Below, one piece after another: positions 8,795 through 14,974 of a DNA stretch of 37,062 nucleotides. Each line of letters opens with the position of its first letter. Position 1 is the first letter of the stretch. The translations under genes and the position numbers were made by a program. The DNA is from CAMEON01 sp045128275 (GTDB taxonomy: Bacteria; Bacillota; Clostridia; Oscillospirales; CAG-272). The stretch spans positions 1-37,062 of the forward strand of contig JBGVRH010000032.1 of the NCBI GenBank assembly GCA_045128275.1. The letters are read 5' to 3'. The notes below the pieces were generated by a model. That model ran no database searches, had not been told where the DNA came from, and was given only the letters and a program-made list of their open reading frames with translations.

Positions 8795-9439
8795 TTATGC
8801 CTCCTTGCAGAACTCCACGGCGGCGTCAGCGGCAGAGGCGGCATCGGGGGTGTAGATATCCGCGCCGATCTTCTTGCAGTAGTCCTCGTTGACGGGTGCG
8901 CCGCCGATCATGATCTTGACCTTGTCGCGCACGCCCAGCTCGACGGCCTTCTTGACCACGTCCTCCATGACACCCATGGTGGTGGTCAGCAGAGCCGAGC
9001 AGCAGATGACCTGACAGTTCTGATCAATGGCGGTCTGGACGAAGGTCTCGGGGGCGACGTCGGAACCCAGATCCACGACCTCAAGGCCCTTGCCCTCCAG
9101 CATCATCTTGACCAGGTTCTTACCGATATCGTGGAGGTCACCCTGGACAGTACCGATGCAGACCTTACCCGTTGCCTGCACACCGGCGGCGGCCAGGTGG
9201 GGCTTCAGGATGGCGGTACCCTTGTTCATGGCGCGGGCGGCCACCAGCACCTCAGGCACGTAGACCTCGTTGACCTTGAACTTCTCACCGATGACGTTCA
9301 TACCGGCCAGCAGACCCTCGTTGAGGATGGCGTCGGGGGCCACGCCCTCGTCCAGTGCCTTCTGTACCAGCTCGGCCACGATCTTGGCCTTGCCCTTTTG
9401 CAGATTCTCGGAAATCTCGTTCAGAATTGCGATGCTCAT
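8795..9439 (-). CDS. Corrinoid protein, independent product from internal start
   Basis: Within the fusion frame, ATG 9439 is preceded by AAAAGGAG at 7-8 bases, an excellent ribosome site, and yields a 214-residue protein beginning MSIAILNEISENL. That is the usual full length of MtaC/MttC/MtvC-type corrinoid proteins: a four-helix cap, then a Rossmann domain with D101-x-H103-x-x-G106 where the histidine ligates cobalt. It carries the methyl group between methyltransferases. In the fusion, the ribosome site is translated as Ile-Lys-Gly-Glu. I expect this to be the major corrinoid product, with the fusion a minor one. The next gene follows after a single base. Confidence 0.85.
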   Translation of the reverse strand: MSIAILNEISENLQKGKAKIVAELVQKALDEGVAPDAILNEGLLAGMNVIGEKFKVNEVYVPEVLVAARAMNKGTAILKPHLAAAGVQATGKVCIGTVQGDLHDIGKNLVKMMLEGKGLEVVDLGSDVAPETFVQTAIDQNCQVICCSALLTTTMGVMEDVVKKAVELGVRDKVKIMIGGAPVNEDYCKKIGADIYTPDAASAADAAVEFCKEA

Positions 9440-10417
9440 GTTGGTTTCTCCTTTTATTCTTGTGAAATAGGTTTCAATGGACGGTGCTTCCTCCGAGGGA
9501 GCCTCCTCCCGACGGTAGGTGTTGGGGGTCATCCCCACGTGGGACTTGAATTGGCGGTAGAAGGTGGGCACGTCTCTGAGCCCACAGGCGTAGACGATCT
9601 GCTCGGCGGTCAGCTCGGTCTCCCGCAGAAGGCGGCAGGCCTGCTCCAGTCGGACACGGCGGAGATAGTCCCCGAAGGACTCCCCCGTCACCCGACGGAA
9701 GATGCGGCAGAGGTAGGATTTACTGATGTACAGGGACTCCGCGATGCTCTCCAGGGTCAGATCGCTGTCCCCGTACCGCTCCATGACGGTGCGGGTGACC
9801 TCCATGGCCACCAGCCGCTCCTTGGGGCGGGGAGACGAGGGGGAGTCCTCTCTTTGGGAGGCGTAGCGCCCCATCATGATGAGGAGGTTGATGAGGTAGG
9901 ATCTCACCGCCATCTCCCACTCGGGGCGGCGGCGGTCCAGCTCCTTTTCCATGCGGGTGACGGTGCGCTCCACGTCCTCCAGGGTACGGGAGGTCAGCAT
10001 GACGTAGACCGTCAAGGGATCCTCGCGGAACAGGCCGTAGCAGTAGCGGGGGCTGTCGGGATCGGCGGCCTCCCCCTCAAATAGCTCGGCGGGATCAAAG
10101 ACCAGATTGCACACCGTGGGGCGTTCTCCGTCCTCGGTGGCGAAGTAGGCGTGGGGCACTCCCACACCGATCACGTAGGTATCCCCCGCGCTGCACTCGG
10201 CACACCCGTCGGGGGTACGGTGGATGCCCCGCCCCGCCGTCACGATGCTCACCTCCACGAAATCGTGGATATGGAGCTGGGACAGGGCGGTCTCGGGGGA
10301 GTAGACCGTCTCCACGGTCACGTGATTGATGAACAGCGGGGTATCGGCCAGCAGCTCGCTTTTCCGCACACGGATGGGAGCCGTTGCCCCGCCGGATATG
10401 TCGTAGTGCTTGGACAA
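8795..10417 (-). CDS. AraC-family regulator fused in frame to a complete corrinoid-binding protein
   Basis: The single 540-residue frame has a cupin-like AraC sensor (about 25-110: HIHDFVEVSIVTAGRG), a helical segment, two AraC helix-turn-helix units (about 219-302, ending HVGMTPNTYR), a 24-residue Glu/Pro-rich tail, and from residue 327 a full corrinoid protein of 214 residues. The corrinoid part has the helical cap, the cobalt-ligand motif GDLHDIG (H429 of the fusion) and ALLTTTM and IGGAPVNED. There is no stop codon between the parts. The start is TTG 10417 with AAGGAGG eight bases upstream, just after the stop of the preceding methyltransferase gene. AraC proteins normally end about where the tail begins. 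This may be a real corrinoid-sensing regulator, or a read-through arrangement in which the corrinoid part is mostly made separately (see 8795-9439). Loss of a stop codon by sequencing error is possible. Confidence 0.85.
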   Translation of the reverse strand: MSKHYDISGGATAPIRVRKSELLADTPLFINHVTVETVYSPETALSQLHIHDFVEVSIVTAGRGIHRTPDGCAECSAGDTYVIGVGVPHAYFATEDGERPTVCNLVFDPAELFEGEAADPDSPRYCYGLFREDPLTVYVMLTSRTLEDVERTVTRMEKELDRRRPEWEMAVRSYLINLLIMMGRYASQREDSPSSPRPKERLVAMEVTRTVMERYGDSDLTLESIAESLYISKSYLCRIFRRVTGESFGDYLRRVRLEQACRLLRETELTAEQIVYACGLRDVPTFYRQFKSHVGMTPNTYRREEAPSEEAPSIETYFTRIKGETNMSIAILNEISENLQKGKAKIVAELVQKALDEGVAPDAILNEGLLAGMNVIGEKFKVNEVYVPEVLVAARAMNKGTAILKPHLAAAGVQATGKVCIGTVQGDLHDIGKNLVKMMLEGKGLEVVDLGSDVAPETFVQTAIDQNCQVICCSALLTTTMGVMEDVVKKAVELGVRDKVKIMIGGAPVNEDYCKKIGADIYTPDAASAADAAVEFCKEA

Positions 10418-10434
10418 GGGTCAACCCTCCTTGG

Positions 10435-11544
10435 TCACAGTCGGATCTTCTTGATCTCCTCGACGTAGTACTGCACCAACTCCAGCTTGGAGCCGGGCAG
10501 GATGTGGTGATCGGGACAGGGGATGAACCCGCCCATGGCGATGAGGGGCTTGAGTCGCTCCAGCTCGGCATCCACGGCGGCCTTGTCCTTGCGGAACACC
10601 GCCTTGTCCATGCCGCCCACCGCCAGGATCCTCTCGCCGTACTTTTTCCGCGCCGCGGCGAACTGGTCGCCCCAGACCCCCACCTCCATGGGGAATAGGA
10701 GGTTCACGCCGCTGTCCAGCCATACGGGGAGCAGAGCATCCACCACACCGTCGCAGTCCAGCGAAATGATGTCGATGCCGTAGCGGTGGCAGAGGTCGTT
10801 GCGCTTTCTGTAGTGCTTTTCGCAAAGCTCACGGAACAGAGTGGGGGAGAGCAGAGGGCCGTTCTTGAAGCAGATATCCTCCCAGTAGTGGGCGAAATCG
10901 TACTGCGCCCCCGTGGCGAGGAGTGCCTCCACGCAGGCGTACTGCATATCGGCGTAGGTGTCCACCAGCTCGGCGAACAGCTCCTCGTCCTCGTCGTACA
11001 TGAGGTAGCTCATGCCCTTGACGGTGGTCATGTCGCGGATATCCCCCATGACGCTCCCCACGCTGATACCGATGGGCTTGGTGGGGTCTCTCCGCTCGTT
11101 GAAGTGGGTGTAATACTCCATATTGGTACGCGCGGGGACGTACTGCATACGGGGCTTGAACAGGGTCTCGAAGGCTTCCCTGTCCTTCATGAGGTAATCG
11201 TCCTCCGAGGGGATGGAGGTGATGCCGGGCTTGACCCGCTCGATGACACCCTTGGCGGTCTGTATCCGCTTGGAGCCGTCGGGCAGGGTCTCCAGCTCCT
11301 TCTGCTCAAAGGGCGGGTAGAGTCCCATATGGGATCCCGAGGTGCAGTACCACGGGAAATCCCAGCCGATCAGCCGATCCAGCTCGGCCTCGGCCACGAA
11401 GCGGTGGGAGGCCTGCTCGTGGGTGATGTGCCCCTGATCCGCCCACTCCCGCAACAGATCCGGCCAGTAGCCGAAGCGGACGGCGGGAAGCCTGTCGGCG
11501 GGCTTGTAGTGAAGGATGTTGTAGCATAGCTCACGGGGTGTCAT
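10435..11544 (-). CDS. UroD-family methyltransferase-like protein, DCDG variant (paralogue 1)
   Basis: The 369-residue protein begins MTPRELCYNILHYKPADRLP, a start typical of UroD-like methyltransferases. The usual H-x-C-G reads ISLDCDGVVDAL: the cysteine is kept but the histidine is replaced. The later site reads GGFIPCPDHHILPG, offering a cysteine and histidines, so a metal site of different make-up is possible. ATG 11544 follows AAGGAG at about 8 bases. It is the first gene of the long operon, directly downstream of the divergent regulatory region, and is closely similar from end to end to the protein at 12645-13763. Substrate and reaction are unknown; family and context point to corrinoid methyl transfer. 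Confidence 0.86.
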   Translation of the reverse strand: MTPRELCYNILHYKPADRLPAVRFGYWPDLLREWADQGHITHEQASHRFVAEAELDRLIGWDFPWYCTSGSHMGLYPPFEQKELETLPDGSKRIQTAKGVIERVKPGITSIPSEDDYLMKDREAFETLFKPRMQYVPARTNMEYYTHFNERRDPTKPIGISVGSVMGDIRDMTTVKGMSYLMYDEDEELFAELVDTYADMQYACVEALLATGAQYDFAHYWEDICFKNGPLLSPTLFRELCEKHYRKRNDLCHRYGIDIISLDCDGVVDALLPVWLDSGVNLLFPMEVGVWGDQFAAARKKYGERILAVGGMDKAVFRKDKAAVDAELERLKPLIAMGGFIPCPDHHILPGSKLELVQYYVEEIKKIRL

Positions 11545-11600
11545 AGATTGTCTCCTTGCGTATCATATAATTTGTTATTGCTGTTCGGGACGGAACGGCG

Positions 11601-11611
11601 ATTATATTATA
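11601..11611 (-). promoter_or_regulatory. -10 region of the corrinoid methyltransferase operon
   Basis: On the minus strand two overlapping TATAAT hexamers occur (11611 to 11601). No good -35 hexamer stands 16-18 bp upstream (about 11629-11634 reads ATGCGC), which is typical of an activator-dependent promoter. The AraC-type direct repeats at 11640-11673 lie immediately upstream of the -35 position. Confidence 0.55.
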
Positions 11612-11639
11612 CCATTGACAAATCACGAGCGCATTGTCC

Positions 11640-11673
11640 GAAATTGCGTTTTTATGATCTGAAATTGCTTTTC
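11640..11673. promoter_or_regulatory. Probable AraC-type operator: two direct repeats, 21 bp period
   Basis: GAAATTGC occurs at 11640-11647 and again at 11661-11668, each followed by a T-run. The repeat period is exactly 21 bp, two DNA turns, as in classical AraC-family sites. The pair lies between the divergent promoters, next to the -35 position of the methyltransferase operon and just upstream of the regulator's own -35. Confidence 0.6.
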
Positions 11674-11675
11674 GG

Positions 11676-11704
11676 TTGACAGACCGTAAAAAGTAGTGTA
11701 TAAT
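11676..11704 (+). promoter_or_regulatory. Consensus sigma-A promoter of the AraC regulator gene
   Basis: TTGACA (11676-11681) and TATAAT (11699-11704) are separated by 17 bp. Transcription should start near 11711, leaving about 22 bases of leader before the GTG start at 11733. The ATG at 11703 lies inside the -10 box and cannot be the start codon. Confidence 0.85.
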
Positions 11705-11732
11705 GGGTGAAAAAGTCAAGGAGGCGTTTCCC

Positions 11733-12587
11733 GTGTTCTCCATTCAGCTCGATCACGTAACCCCGCCGAGGCAGTTCGGTATGCTTCCCACGCCGCTCAG
11801 CCTGTCCCTTCCCTTCCACGCCATCAGCGGGGGAGATTGCCATATGGGAGACGGCTATCGCGTCCGTCGGGACGGACTGGACAATTATCTTCTGTTTCTG
11901 ACCTTGAACGGAGAAGGCTATCTGGAGCAAGGCGGTGTCCGTATCCCATTGGGTGCGGGGCAGGCCGCTTTGATCCACTGTCTGCCCTATCAGGCCTACG
12001 GAACGCAGGCGGGCAAGACGTGGCAATTTTGCTACCTGCATTTTCACGGGCTGTCCATGGAGGGATACCGCTCTGTGCTGTCGGATACAGCCTGCTCGAT
12101 CACCCTCGATCAGCCTCACAGCATCCTGTCACAGATGGAACGCATTTTCGAGACCATGACAAATCCCGATGATACCGCCGGTGCCTTACAAAGCCACCTC
12201 ATTTCGGGGATCCTGACCGACCTTGTCCTCGCGCGCGCCGAGATCACCCGAAGGCAGACCGCCGTTTCGCGTGAGGATATATCAGCTCTGTGCGGGTTCA
12301 TCGAGACCCACTACAGAGAGGATCTTCACATCGAGGATTTCATGCGAAAGACCTGTCTTTCCCGGCATTACCTGATCCACTTATTCGAGAAGGAGGTCGG
12401 CATGTCCCCCTACCGATATTTGCAAGCCTGCCGCATCCGACACGCACACTCCCTGCTGCTCAGTACCAATCTGTCTGTGGAAGAGATCGCCTATCGCGTC
12501 GGTTACCACAGCTCGGCCATATTCATCCGCCATTTCAAAGCGTTTCATACCGTGACACCCCATGCCTACCGACAAAGCACGGTATGA
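11733..12587 (+). CDS. AraC-family transcriptional regulator
   Basis: The 284-residue protein has an N-terminal cupin-type ligand domain (LLFLTLNGEGYLEQGG, then WQFCYLHFHG) and a C-terminal AraC DNA-binding domain with both helix-turn-helix motifs (LHIEDFMRKTCLSRHYLIHLF and LSVEEIAYRVGYHSSAIFIRHF), ending VTPHAYRQSTV. I chose GTG 11733 because AAGGAGG lies eight bases upstream and because the nearest upstream ATG falls inside the -10 element. It is divergent from the methyltransferase operon and shares with it a short region holding two 21 bp-spaced direct repeats, so it probably activates that operon in response to a small ligand, likely a sugar or glycoside. It ends at a clear terminator facing the convergent methyltransferase gene at 12645. 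Confidence 0.9.
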   Translation: MFSIQLDHVTPPRQFGMLPTPLSLSLPFHAISGGDCHMGDGYRVRRDGLDNYLLFLTLNGEGYLEQGGVRIPLGAGQAALIHCLPYQAYGTQAGKTWQFCYLHFHGLSMEGYRSVLSDTACSITLDQPHSILSQMERIFETMTNPDDTAGALQSHLISGILTDLVLARAEITRRQTAVSREDISALCGFIETHYREDLHIEDFMRKTCLSRHYLIHLFEKEVGMSPYRYLQACRIRHAHSLLLSTNLSVEEIAYRVGYHSSAIFIRHFKAFHTVTPHAYRQSTV

Positions 12588-12601
12588 TGATCCGCCCTGC
12601 C

Positions 12602-12630
12602 AACGCACCTCTGAGAAGGTGCGTTTTTTT
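12602..12630 (+). terminator. Terminator of the AraC gene
   Basis: AACGCACCT and AGGTGCGTT form a 9 bp stem with loop CTGAGA, followed by a T-run (12624-12630). In the opposite direction there is no T-run, so the convergent methyltransferase transcript may read through into the AraC gene as antisense. Confidence 0.85.
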
Positions 12631-12644
12631 ATGGAAACGAAGGG

Positions 12645-13763
12645 TTACAGCTTGATCTTCTTGATCTCCTCGGCGTAGTACTGCACCAGCTCGAACTTGG
12701 TGCCGGGCATGAGTCTGTGGTCGGGGCAGGGGATGAAGCCACCCATGGCCGCCAGCCGCTTCATGCGCTCGATCTCGGCATCCACGGCGGCCTTGTCCTT
12801 GCGGAGAGCCGTCTTGTCCATGCCGCCCACGCCCAGCATACCTTTACCGAACTTCTTGCGGGCAGGCTCGAACTGGTCGCCCCAGACACCCACCTCGATG
12901 GGGAACATGGTGTTGACACCGTTCTCAAACCAGGTAGGCAGGAGCTTCTCGGTCACGCCGTCGCAGTCCAGGGAGATGATGTCGATGCCGTACTGGTGGC
13001 AGAGATCGTTGCGCTTCTTGTAGTGCTTGGCGCACAGCTCGTCGAAGACCTCGGGGGAGAGCAGAGGGCCGTTCTTGAAGCAGATATCCTCCCAGTAGTG
13101 GGCGAAATCGAACTTAGCGCCCGTCTCCAGCACCGCCTTGGCGCACTCGTACTGCATATCGGCGTAGGTGTCCACGATATCGGCGAAGAGATCCTCGTCC
13201 TCGTCGTACATGAGGTAGCTCATGCCCACGACGGATACGATATCGCGGATCTGCCCCATGACGGAGCCCAGATGGAGGGCGATGGGGGTCTCCATGTCGC
13301 GGGTCTCGTTGAAGTGCTTGAAATGCTCTGTCGGCACACGCTCGGGGAAGAACTGCATCTTGGGACGGTAGAGGGTCTCGAATGCCTCCCTGTCCTTGAG
13401 CAGGTAATCGTCCTCCGAGGGGATGGAGGTGATGCCGGGCTTGATCTTCTCGATCAGTCCCACGTGGTTCTGCACGCGGCGGCTCCCGTCGGGGAGGGTC
13501 TCCAGCACCTTGGTCTCAAAGTGGGGCCACAGGCCGTTATTGGTGCCCGTACAGCTGTTCCAGTTGAAGTCCCAGCCGATGAGCTTGTCCAGCTCCTTGT
13601 CCTTTTGGCTGTTGTCGTAGTTCCCCTCGGCCAGCTCGCGGGGGATCTTTCCCTGCTCGGCCCACTCGGTGAGCAGCTCGCTCCAGTATCCGAAGTGGAC
13701 GGCGGGCATACGGTCAACGGGCTTGTAGTGCAGGATATTCATGGCGCGTTCGCGGTTGGTCAT
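12645..13763 (-). CDS. UroD-family methyltransferase-like protein, DCDG variant (paralogue 2)
   Basis: The 372-residue protein matches the product of 10435-11544 along its whole length, sharing PGITSIPSEDDYL, FAHYWEDICFKNGPLLSP, IISLDCDGV and GGFIPCPDH. Like it, the zinc histidine is replaced (L-D-C-D-G) while a cysteine and a later C-P-D-H remain. ATG 13763 follows AAGGAG at about 7 bases. It is the second gene of a two-gene unit, 36 bp after the methyltransferase-like gene at 13800-14771. Having two diverged copies under different promoters suggests two substrates or two conditions. The reaction is inferred from family and context only. Confidence 0.86.
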   Translation of the reverse strand: MTNRERAMNILHYKPVDRMPAVHFGYWSELLTEWAEQGKIPRELAEGNYDNSQKDKELDKLIGWDFNWNSCTGTNNGLWPHFETKVLETLPDGSRRVQNHVGLIEKIKPGITSIPSEDDYLLKDREAFETLYRPKMQFFPERVPTEHFKHFNETRDMETPIALHLGSVMGQIRDIVSVVGMSYLMYDEDEDLFADIVDTYADMQYECAKAVLETGAKFDFAHYWEDICFKNGPLLSPEVFDELCAKHYKKRNDLCHQYGIDIISLDCDGVTEKLLPTWFENGVNTMFPIEVGVWGDQFEPARKKFGKGMLGVGGMDKTALRKDKAAVDAEIERMKRLAAMGGFIPCPDHRLMPGTKFELVQYYAEEIKKIKL

Positions 13764-13799
13764 GACGGTTCTCCTTTATGTATGGTGATGGCGCGAGAC

Positions 13800-14771
13800 T
13801 CACTCCCTCGCCAGCTTGTAGATCAAATCGTAGGCAAACTCCAGATCCTCCATGGAGCAATGCTTCTGCACGAAGTGGGTGGTGCAGACCAGCCAGCGCT
13901 TGCCGCGGAGCTTGCCGAACACCCGTCGGATCTCGGCCTCCAGCTCCTCGCGTCCCATGAGACCGATGGCGTACTGCACGCAGATACCGCCCAGGATGGC
14001 GAACTTGTCGGAATACTTTTCCAGGTAGGTATCGTAGGACATACCCGCCCGCTCCTGCCAGGGGTGTACCACGTCCAGACCCAGATCCACCAGGCCGTCG
14101 GCCACCTTCATGACACAGCCGTCGGAGTGGAGACTGCACAGAGCCCCTCTCTCATGGACGTGATCCACCACCTTCTTCATGTGGGGGTAGATGATCTCCC
14201 GCCACAGGGTGGGGCTGAACATGAGATCCTTCTGGGCTCCCCAGTCATCCGAGATGTGGATCATATCCGCGCCCAGATCCACCACGTGATCCACGAACTG
14301 AACCGTCCAGTCGGACATGCGGCGGTACAGCTCGTTGAGCTCATCGGGGTACATGGCCAGCCACATGAGGTGGTTCTCGATGCCGAAAATGCCGTTGAAA
14401 TTCTCAAAGAAGCCGGGGGTCTGGGCGTAGCAGAAGCGGTTTCTTGCCTTGTGATGGGCAAGACCCAAGCGGAAACCCTCGTAATCGGCTATGTTGTTGG
14501 GGTTGCCGAAGATGGGCAGATCCACCAGAAGGTCGGGGGTCAGCTCATCGGTGCGGATGGGGGCGGCGGTGTTGATGACCGCCTCGTCAAAGCAGTAAGG
14601 CCCGCCGAACAGGTGGGCGATGTCAAACTCATACTTGTCCTCCATGGCCTCCACCGAGCCCCAATGCTGGGTGATCTCGGCTCCCAGATTCCCCGCAACC
14701 CAGCCGTAAATGGGCTGACGGTCGTAGGACTTACCCGCGATGACCGCGCGGACTCTCTCGGTACTGTTCAT
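13800..14771 (-). CDS. UroD-family protein, HSDG variant (no zinc cysteine pair)
   Basis: The 323-residue protein has the UroD-like barrel: HISDDWGAQKDLMFSP, CSLHSDGCVMKV and DVVHPWQERAGM. The H-x-C-G position reads H-S-D-G-C, so the zinc cysteine is missing or displaced; cysteines occur later in LVCTTHFVQKHCSMEDL. I chose ATG 14771 because GGAGGTG stands about 6 bases upstream; an upstream start at 14801 would lie in the -10 box. Proteins of this type are often annotated simply as UroD-like. It heads the second methyltransferase unit and probably belongs to the same methyl-transfer pathway, perhaps as the substrate-binding member, but that is not shown by sequence. Confidence 0.82.
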   Translation of the reverse strand: MNSTERVRAVIAGKSYDRQPIYGWVAGNLGAEITQHWGSVEAMEDKYEFDIAHLFGGPYCFDEAVINTAAPIRTDELTPDLLVDLPIFGNPNNIADYEGFRLGLAHHKARNRFCYAQTPGFFENFNGIFGIENHLMWLAMYPDELNELYRRMSDWTVQFVDHVVDLGADMIHISDDWGAQKDLMFSPTLWREIIYPHMKKVVDHVHERGALCSLHSDGCVMKVADGLVDLGLDVVHPWQERAGMSYDTYLEKYSDKFAILGGICVQYAIGLMGREELEAEIRRVFGKLRGKRWLVCTTHFVQKHCSMEDLEFAYDLIYKLARE

Positions 14772-14799
14772 AGGACACCTCCAGAATATTGGTACTGTC

Positions 14800-14805
14800 A
14801 TTATA
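14800..14805 (-). promoter_or_regulatory. Proximal -10 box of the second methyltransferase unit
   Basis: On the minus strand GGTATAATGAC gives a TATAAT box 29 bp upstream of the ATG at 14771. The matching -35 position (14823-14828) reads TTTTTC, so it is weak or activator dependent. Confidence 0.45.
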
Positions 14806-14890
14806 CCATACTATCTCCTGCCGAAAAATAGGGTATCATTGTTTTCATCCTTGATTTTAGCAACAAAACCACATAGTCTGCTCTGCCTCC

Positions 14891-14919
14891 ATTATACCAC
14901 ATCCTCCCCGCTCTGACAA
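14891..14919 (-). promoter_or_regulatory. Distal sigma-A promoter of the second methyltransferase unit
   Basis: On the minus strand TTGTCA (14919-14914) and TATAAT (14896-14891) are 17 bp apart. It lies between the thioredoxin gene's terminator and the methyltransferase genes and points at the latter, giving a leader of about 110 bases. I see no cobalamin riboswitch features in that leader. Confidence 0.7.
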
Positions 14920-14930
14920 GCCCCTTTCAC

Positions 14931-14966
14931 AAAAAAATCAGCCCTCCGCTTAATAGCGGAGAGCCG
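14931..14966 (-). terminator. Terminator of the thioredoxin lipoprotein gene
   Basis: On the minus strand GCTCTCCGCT pairs with AGCGGAGGGC around ATTA, followed by a run of seven T (plus 14931-14937). Confidence 0.85.
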
Positions 14967-14974
14967 TTTTTACG

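Noticed and set aside
5403..14771. Heme-pathway uroporphyrinogen decarboxylase (HemE)
   Set aside because: The family resemblance is real, but six divergent copies beside a corrinoid protein and RACo, with cysteine metal motifs in several, indicate the methyltransferase branch. No other heme gene is present.
12717..14831. Long plus-strand reading frame opposite two methyltransferase genes
   Set aside because: It spans two clear UroD-like genes and their promoter; the product is a repetitive Gly/His/Val-rich shadow.
14772..14890. Possible cobalamin riboswitch in the leader of the second methyltransferase unit
   Set aside because: Regulation by B12 would make sense, but I see no B12-box-like conserved core here, nor in the leader at 11545-11600.
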